A stretch of 64,000 nucleotides of DNA from Flammula alnicola (lineage: Eukaryota; Basidiomycota; Agaricomycetes; Agaricales; Strophariaceae): positions 1 through 64,000 of the forward strand of contig JADNRV010000104.1 in the NCBI GenBank assembly GCA_015499995.1. Reading direction: 5' to 3'. A program made the position numbers and the translations under genes. Within the stretch, counting starts at the first letter, position 1. Each line of letters opens with the position of its first letter. The notes beneath the pieces were generated by a model. It was not told where the DNA came from. It was given only the letters and a program-made list of their open reading frames with translations, and did no database searches. Positions 57,387-64,000 of the stretch are shown here, piece after piece.

Positions 57387-57990
57387 TGCGTTGCGGGAGC
57401 TCTGTTCAGAATATAGATCAGATAAAACACGAGCGCAACTTTGGCAAATTCACATACGGCTGTGGTCAAACACGGGCTGTTGTATCTCCGAAAGTTTGAG
57501 ACTTGTTGCGTAGTACCGAACGGCTGGAAGTGAGATGTTATAAAAAATTCCACAAGGGTGCTTGATACTACTTGCGTGGTGGGATGAAAGAAAAGAGTTT
57601 AGGGTTCCTGTAGCGTTTCATAAGAGACTCGCCTGGTGGCAACTTCGAACATGAGATATTATGTAAATTGTACGTACAATATATATATTTCTGCAGGCAG
57701 GCGAGAGGCAACGTCATTTTCTCGCTTCTGCCTCTCTAAGTATTGCAGCTGGAAAGGTTGCAAAACACTCTAAGCACAGCGAAAAAAATCACTAAACATT
57801 GCGCCAGAACTATCGACGATGGATCAGAAAAACCAGAAAGTGCTCTGGCTGAGCCATCGGCCCGCCCGCCCCAGTGTGCGTACCGTCCAAAGACGCCCAC
57901 AGGATTGCAAACAAACAGCTCTGTTTACACAATCATGACCTGATTTAAGCCTGACTGCTTGGTTCATTCTGCACACGAGATGTTTCGCTA
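57387..57990. other. TPR gene upstream region
   Basis: This lies between the TPR start and the DUF4139 stop, both on the minus strand. It should contain the TPR promoter and the DUF4139 3' UTR. An AT-run TACAATATATATATTTC near 57676 is the only notable sequence. No gene is seen. Confidence 0.45.
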
Positions 57991-60141
57991 CTAGAGTCCA
58001 CTTACGACAAGGCCCTGCGGGACGTTGACCTCGTATTGCAAAGCAAGTGTAACGGTTTCCTGCGAAGCCAACGATACCAGCCAACTGACCATACCATTCT
58101 TCCCAACCGCGGCTTGATCGACTCCCGGCTTATCAGTACCGTCCCACTGAGCTATAACACTCTTCGAGACCTGCACCGTCCATGTCTTTTGTTTTCCCCT
58201 CCGCCTGATGCTTTACTCGAAAGAGACAAATTGTTCGGTAAGGTCAAGGCCAGATTGAGCAGCTTAACCTCGATGCGCTCGTCCTGCGAGACAGGCAGGG
58301 CGTCTGTGACTTTGAGGTTGTCAATGGTGCTGGATTTGCTGTTGAAGAGCGTGATGTGTTGTGTGAAGGATTCATTTCTGGTCTTGGTGTAGAAACCCGA
58401 TTGAGCGGCTTTCTTTTCTCGGGGATGATATGTCACGCGGCTAGAGGGATCAAGTCTTAACATTGTAGGTGTTTAGTATGGCAGTCAAGCATTTAATCGA
58501 CGAAAGCAGAAATACTTACCCTAGAGGACAGTCGAACACTTCCTGAGGACTGACGGAAGGAATAGACGTCATAGCGATGAAGCTTCCGTCAAGGTAGACA
58601 CTTGCAGAGCCCGGAATAAAAGTATACTCTGATTCGTTCTTGATTTTTGCCTGCACATATAAATGTTAGTAACTGAGGTTACGTTCATAAAACTTACTTG
58701 CCTTCAAATGGACTCTAGCATCCACCTTCGGAATGGTATACCACAGTAGAGATGCATCCAGTTCGAGCTTTGCAATAGTGACATTGTGTTTTCGGGCGTC
58801 GCTGGGCACGTTGATGTAGCCTTGGACGCGGAACGTAGCCGCGATGCTGCCTTTATTCGATAAGGTGACAGTTTGGTGATGCATAGCTCAGCTGGTCGGA
58901 GAACGGTAGGCCGGAGCTGGAGACCTGCACATGCGCCTTCGAGCTGGAGACCAGCTACGAGACCAGCTACGAGACCAGCTACGCTCTCGTGGTTGCATGA
59001 TAATGACAGGTGGTGGAGCACTTGGATGTGAAATCAGCACCGTCGGCATAGGTGTGGAAATAGTGAGGTTCCATGGCCAGAGTTTTGGGGTGGAGACTCC
59101 AAATGTCAGGGTGGCTGTCTCCAGTGTCAGAGGCACGCCTTCCCAAGACTGTGGGGGGTACAATTAACTCGCTGCCGTAGCGAGTCAGGGTAAGAATACA
59201 TACCTCGCCTGTGTTCTGAGCGATAGCAGCTTTGTAAACAATTGTTATGCTCTTTTCCTTGCTCTGCGTATCAACTCGAATGTCATAGCTAGGCGTCCAG
59301 TCAGCGTTCAGGACCACTGATAATAGTGCCTATTAGCGAGAGTATCATGGAAGCAACCTTTTAGCCTCACCGTATTTGACCAGTATCGTTACCTCTTCTT
59401 CGACTTCTCCATGGACATTTATAGCTGCCTGCCATGTCGGAGAATTATTTTCCTGCAAGCTGTCTCCTTCCATCTCAATTTCCTGCTCAATTTCCGAGAT
59501 CGAGAACTTGATTGTCTAGCTTGCGAGCAATGTTGCTGTAGCCGTCTAGCATGGCTTCCAGGTTGGAAATGTCGACTTCGTTGGCTTTTACTGTTCCTAG
59601 GTACGAGTCCAGAGTTGCGCGAGCCTCCTTGGCGCTCGCCAACGCCTTTCTCGTCTCTTCACGTTTTCGCTTGAGCGGATTATCGGCATGGGTGTATCCA
59701 AGATGGGCGGAATCCGAGTCGGGCACCGTCGAGATAATAACGTCGTGGATGGAAGCATTTCCTCGACCTTCAACTCTACTCGAGTATAAGGAATAAATCA
59801 GCACCTTTTCATAGATTGCATAAGAAGGTTTCTTCACCTGATAGAATCTTCTTGAAGTTTGAAAGGAAGTCCTATAATTGTGACTTGGTTGTGTCCTTGC
59901 TTGATGGCGAATTTGAACAGGCGAGTGATCTCTGCGCGTCCCGTGTACAAGCTGACATCGGTGATTTTGCTGTCTTGAGAAGATACCAACGAGATGACGT
60001 TGGGTCCTATATCTGAGACGATCCATATTTCCAGTGGTGTCAAGTCAAGTGCAAGCAGATTCCGAGGCGCCTCAAGGGAGGAAGAAGTTGGAAAAACATT
60101 TGTTGACAGTTCAGGGTATAAATACCCACATCAGAAGACAT
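57991..60141 (-). pseudogene. DUF4140/DUF4139 protein with stop and frameshift
   Basis: This is a fungal mucoidy-inhibitor-A-like protein: N-terminal DUF4140 (ITDVSLYTGRAEITRLFKF, GHNQVTIIGLPFKLQEDS), a coiled coil (KRKREETRKALASAKEARA), then DUF4139 (NADWTPSYDIRVDTQSKEK, VYKAAIAQNTGE, LTLETATLTFGVSTPKLWPW, DPSSRVTYHPREKK). The biochemical role is unknown. I place the start at 60141 (MSSDV) with a 113-nt intron, since the frame has no ATG downstream. Two lesions exist: an in-frame TGA at 58888-58890 before AMHHQTVTLSNKGSIAATF, with no splice of the right phase to remove it, and a one-base loss in the A-run near 58188, where ENK should continue as KTWTVQVSKSVIAQWDG. The proper end is GLVVSGL at 57991. 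It is divergent from CENP-C by about 236 bp. Confidence 0.78.
58930..58985. repeat. 12-bp coding repeat (Ser-Trp-Ser-Arg)
   Basis: Three to four copies of CTACGAGACCAG lie in the DUF4139 gene and encode the repeated SRSW motif within an Arg/Ser-rich hinge. The tract lies just upstream, in gene order, of the premature TGA at 58888-58890. Confidence 0.85.
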
Positions 60142-60377
60142 TTCATTCCTATCACATAGCCAGAACAAACGAAGGAGGTTGGTTACTCATGATAAGAATC
60201 AGGCTTGTGTTGTACTGAGGCAGCGACTGTCGGCAAGGCCTGGGCAGGAGCCGCGGGAATTGCGTAAAGGCGCTGCCAAACACAACCAAGCGCGTCCGGT
60301 TCGCGTGCTCTGTTTGTTTCCCACGATTACGACAAGACGCCTTGTACTCCTCATCTCCGCCGTCCACTAAGTCATAA

Positions 60378-62488
60378 ATGCCGACATCTGCACGCAAGAG
60401 CAGTGTCGGTGGCGCTCGAAGAGGGCCACAGAAGGCTCACATCCCCTATCGAGGAGACAACCCAGAAGTGGGCAAGAAGACTGGAATCGCAGTGCAACAT
60501 GTGGAACGCAAATCCGACGGATTCGAACCTTTCGAGGAACTCTTACAACAGGCAGATGGACGTACACCGCCGCGGCCGAAAGGGCGGAAGAAAAGCCTTG
60601 CGGCGATGGACCGCTATCAGGATGATTACGACGACGAGGATGGAGAGATGTCCATGCAGCTCGACAGTGCGTCTCGCAGTTTAATCTTACTTTATCCTGT
60701 TCATTAACAAATGTTGTACCGTGATTTAGGTCCTGTCCAGCATTTAGTCAATATGCGTCCACCTACTACACCAACCACTGCTGGCCGGAGTCGATCTTCT
60801 ATTCGTCCTGTGGCACGCACGTCCGACGTCGACTTCGATATGATTCCTTCGCCCCGACCCCTCAATTCTACCCAACGAGCCAGAAGGAATGCTGGTCCCG
60901 GACCATCCAGCCTCTCGAAATCAACACGAGTCCATGAACCCGAACCTGACTCGGACTCCCCAAACGAAGACGCTGGGGATTATTATGACAACGACATGGA
61001 TGGTGGCTTCGATGATTACGGGCCACAGGAAACTCCAACTCAGGCCTCTATAAAGCCCACCAGCTTTGGTAGAATAGAGGAAGAAGAGGACGAGGAGGAG
61101 GAGGTAGAAGGGGAGGAGGAGGAGGAGGAGCCACCGCAAGAAGCCCGTTCGAAGCACAAGCAACATAAGGACAAGAACAAGGCTCCAAGAGAAGAGTCAC
61201 AGGAGCAAGAAGAGGAAGTTGAGGACGAGATTGCTCAAGGGCTGGAAGACATTGGAATAGGCCCAGACAGCGACGAAGAGGAGGATGACCAGGAGCCCGA
61301 GCCACCTGTGAAGAAGGCCAAGGTTGTACCAGAGAAGAAACCGGCTCGTAAAACAGAAAGTAGGGGGAAGAAGGAAAACCGACGTGCGTTCGTTGTCATA
61401 CGAGTATTCTTTCCGACTCATCCCTAAATTATCTTCTCTAGCAATAAGGGAAGGCGTCAGGAAGAGCAAACGAGAGCACTACGCGCCCCTGGACTGGTGG
61501 CGCGGCGAAAAACTAGTTTATGGACGAAACAACAATTCTTCGGGACCTATTCTCGTGCCTCAGATCAAGGAAATCGTTCGAATACCAAAAGATCAAACAC
61601 TACCACTACGAGCCAAGCGGAAACGAAGCTCCACTCGTCCACGGAGCAAGAGCAGAGGCATTGAAGCGGACGAAGACGTTATCCCGCCAGCCCTTCCCGT
61701 CGTCAATCCTGAAGAAGGCTGGGACGACGACACGGTGGCTATATGCACAGTCCTTAAGTTTACCACGAAAGAAGAGGTGGAACGACGTATGAAATTTTCT
61801 ATTGTCTTTCTTCTTGCGTCGTTCTGAACATATATGCGTCTTCCTTTTGCAGGCATCGCGTGGACTGCGAAAATGGTCGAGCCCCGACTGGCGTCCAATC
61901 ATAATTGGTCGTTTGACAAGATTTTCGGAGATGACGATTTTATTGCCGCTGGGCAGTTGATCATACCACCGCGAGGTCGTAAACCGAGTAAAGCGGCTAA
62001 AGATAACACATATGTGAGCATTTCTCCATTGGCCTTGATGGAAATCGAATCTGACACTATACTGTAACTAGGTCTTCTATGTAATCGAAGGCGCTGTGAA
62101 TTTCAAAATTCATGAAACGTCCATGATCCTTGCTACAGGAGGCATGTTCATGGTTCCTCGAGGCAAGTCGCTCAAATTTCTTTCTTCTCTTGCCCTCGAA
62201 AGAACTGTATAACTAATTCAAATGCGCATCCTATCCTATTCAGGCAATAACTACCTAATCGAAAATATATCAAACCGGGACGCCAAGCTCTTCTTCACCC
62301 AGGCGCGCAAGGTGGAGATGAACGACGAAGAGCAGGCTGCAAAGGCGCTGCACGTAGCGGAGACGCAAAAGCGGAAGTCGCTTGTGCGATCGTCGTCTGC
62401 AGGAGCACCGACGAGCGCCAAGGCTGCACCGACGTCCAACGGCCGTGCAGCGTCGCTCGCAGTATTTCCTTCCACGCGGAATACGTGA
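60378..62488 (+). CDS. MIF2: CENP-C/Mif2 inner kinetochore protein
   Basis: CENP-C binds CENP-A nucleosomes and scaffolds the kinetochore. The start MPTSARKSSVGGARRG is at 60378, and IPYRGDNPEVGKKTGIAV resembles the Mif2 N-terminal motif that contacts the Mis12 complex. A long acidic, disordered middle follows (EEEEDEEEEVEGEEEEEE). The diagnostic CENP-C motif is VRKSKREHYAPLDWWRGEKL near residue 360. The C-terminal cupin dimerisation domain includes FDKIFGDDDFIAAGQLIIPP, FYVIEGAVNFKIHETSMILA, GGMFMVPRG and NNYLIENISNRDAKLFFTQA. A Ser/Ala-rich tail ends PSTRNT. Short introns at about 60665-60730, 61383-61441, 61791-61853, 62014-62071 and 62164-62244 splice in phase. No lesion was found. Confidence 0.93.
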
Positions 62489-63207
62489 TGCGGGCTGGGT
62501 CGCAGAGAGGGATTCTCTTCACCCTTTCATGAGTATTGGATGCCCTTATATTCACAACCTTGGCTGGATGTACGTCGAGCATCTCTAAGTCTCTGGGTCT
62601 TTGCCATGTTCGTTGCTCAGCACGCTCAGTGCTGGATTGCTTTGTATCTTTATTTCGTTAGTTTTTCATCATTTTCTATTTCTATTCGCTTTGGTTACCT
62701 GACATTGTATTTTATCTTCATCGAGTTTGCAATTATATATGCTTCATGGCATAGCTGTGACTTTCCTGAGCAGCCGATATCTAACGGCGTAATAGAATGC
62801 GGGATATTGCTTCCGTCCGAGTTTTATATGATCTTCTTAAACCTTTCGAACGACGACGCTCACAGCAGTAGCATTCTAAATACACCGTCAACTTCGAGCG
62901 TGCATGCGCACGAACCAGAAAGTGACCCGAAAGGTGGTGATATAGATGATTTGGGGGCACGTCGACGGTTGAAGCTAATATCGGTGTCTCTCCACGGAGC
63001 ATACAGGAAGGACAAGATTAGAAACCCGCCCCGTCCTAAATGCCTGAGATGATTAAAACACGAATAGCTTCCGGCACAGAGAACTAAGAAAAGGACGTCA
63101 GCCGTAATAGATCAAGGACTGCAGATTGAACTGACATTATAATCAAAATGTAGGAGTGATACTGCAAGTATCGGAAGCCATGGCCTCTCTTAACGGAAAT
63201 GGCAAAT
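62489..63207. other. Convergent intergenic region
   Basis: This lies between the stops of CENP-C and MTU1. A 170-codon plus-strand ORF spans 62540-63052 but has no ATG-initiated family match or motif and is probably chance. T-rich sequence near 62640-62760 fits a 3' UTR. Confidence 0.4.

Positions 63208-64000
<793 letters not shown>

Noticed and set aside
60711..61469. Hydrophobic Leu-rich minus-strand ORFs opposite CENP-C
   Set aside because: They are the antisense reading of the acidic GAG/GAA-rich tract and carry no real membrane protein evidence.
62540..63052. 170-codon plus-strand ORF after CENP-C
   Set aside because: There is no recognisable domain, the composition is T-rich and hydrophobic, and it overlaps the presumed 3' UTR. 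Probably chance.

Overview
The window is nuclear DNA of a filamentous basidiomycete, most likely an Agaricomycete. Genes carry many introns of about 45-70 nt with GT..AG ends. The gene content is also typical: a FunK1 kinase, FAD-linked oxidases with the DPDH.LDCW..VGW C-terminus, single-pass membrane proteins with beta-sandwich-like ectodomains, and a vWA protein. Exon joins were worked out by hand from reading frame and splice signals, so spans run from start codon to stop codon and include introns.

Layout. 1-2.4 kb: decayed coding remnants and a small two-exon gene. 2.4-14.7 kb, all minus strand: a P4-ATPase lipid flippase, the interstrand-crosslink repair nuclease FAN1, and a membrane-anchored amidase. 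14.8-35.3 kb: the most unusual region, a threefold head-to-tail array of a cassette. The cassette holds membrane-protein family A (minus), the centrosomal/gamma-tubulin adaptor NEDD1 (plus), and membrane-protein family B (minus). NEDD1 is complete only in unit 1. Unit 2 holds a deleted, frameshifted NEDD1 pseudogene with a degenerate TTAGGG tract at its 5' edge. Unit 3 holds NEDD1 ends split by a 3.1-kb PIF/Harbinger transposon, whose transposase gene is itself interrupted by a 273-bp MITE. Family B copies 1 and 2 are N-truncated pseudogenes. Copy 3 is full length but reads in frame into a complete vWA domain, predicting a chimeric receptor-like protein. Family A stays open in every unit, and a fourth copy lies inverted at 42.3-43.8 kb.

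36.7-48.2 kb: a secreted-type FAD oxidase, a coiled-coil protein of unknown function, A4, an Old Yellow Enzyme gene broken by 7 extra bases, and an AIM9-like APH-fold mitochondrial protein. 48.8-53.2 kb: AP-2 mu divergent from a FunK1 kinase. 53.6-57.4 kb: a TPR protein with a 1.48-kb intron that looks like a 1.43-kb DNA element inserted in a 56-nt intron. 58-60.1 kb: a DUF4139/4140 protein with a nonsense codon and a frameshift. 60.4-62.5 kb: the inner-kinetochore protein CENP-C/Mif2. 63.2-64 kb: the 3' part of the mitochondrial tRNA 2-thiouridylase MTU1.

Several conserved genes (flippase, FAN1, DUF4139, FunK1) each show an apparent single-base loss. These could be assembly errors or real lesions and should be checked against reads before any biological reading. 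The genes do not form one pathway. The housekeeping genes look ordinary, while the 14.8-44.3 kb part is a recently rearranged accessory region.
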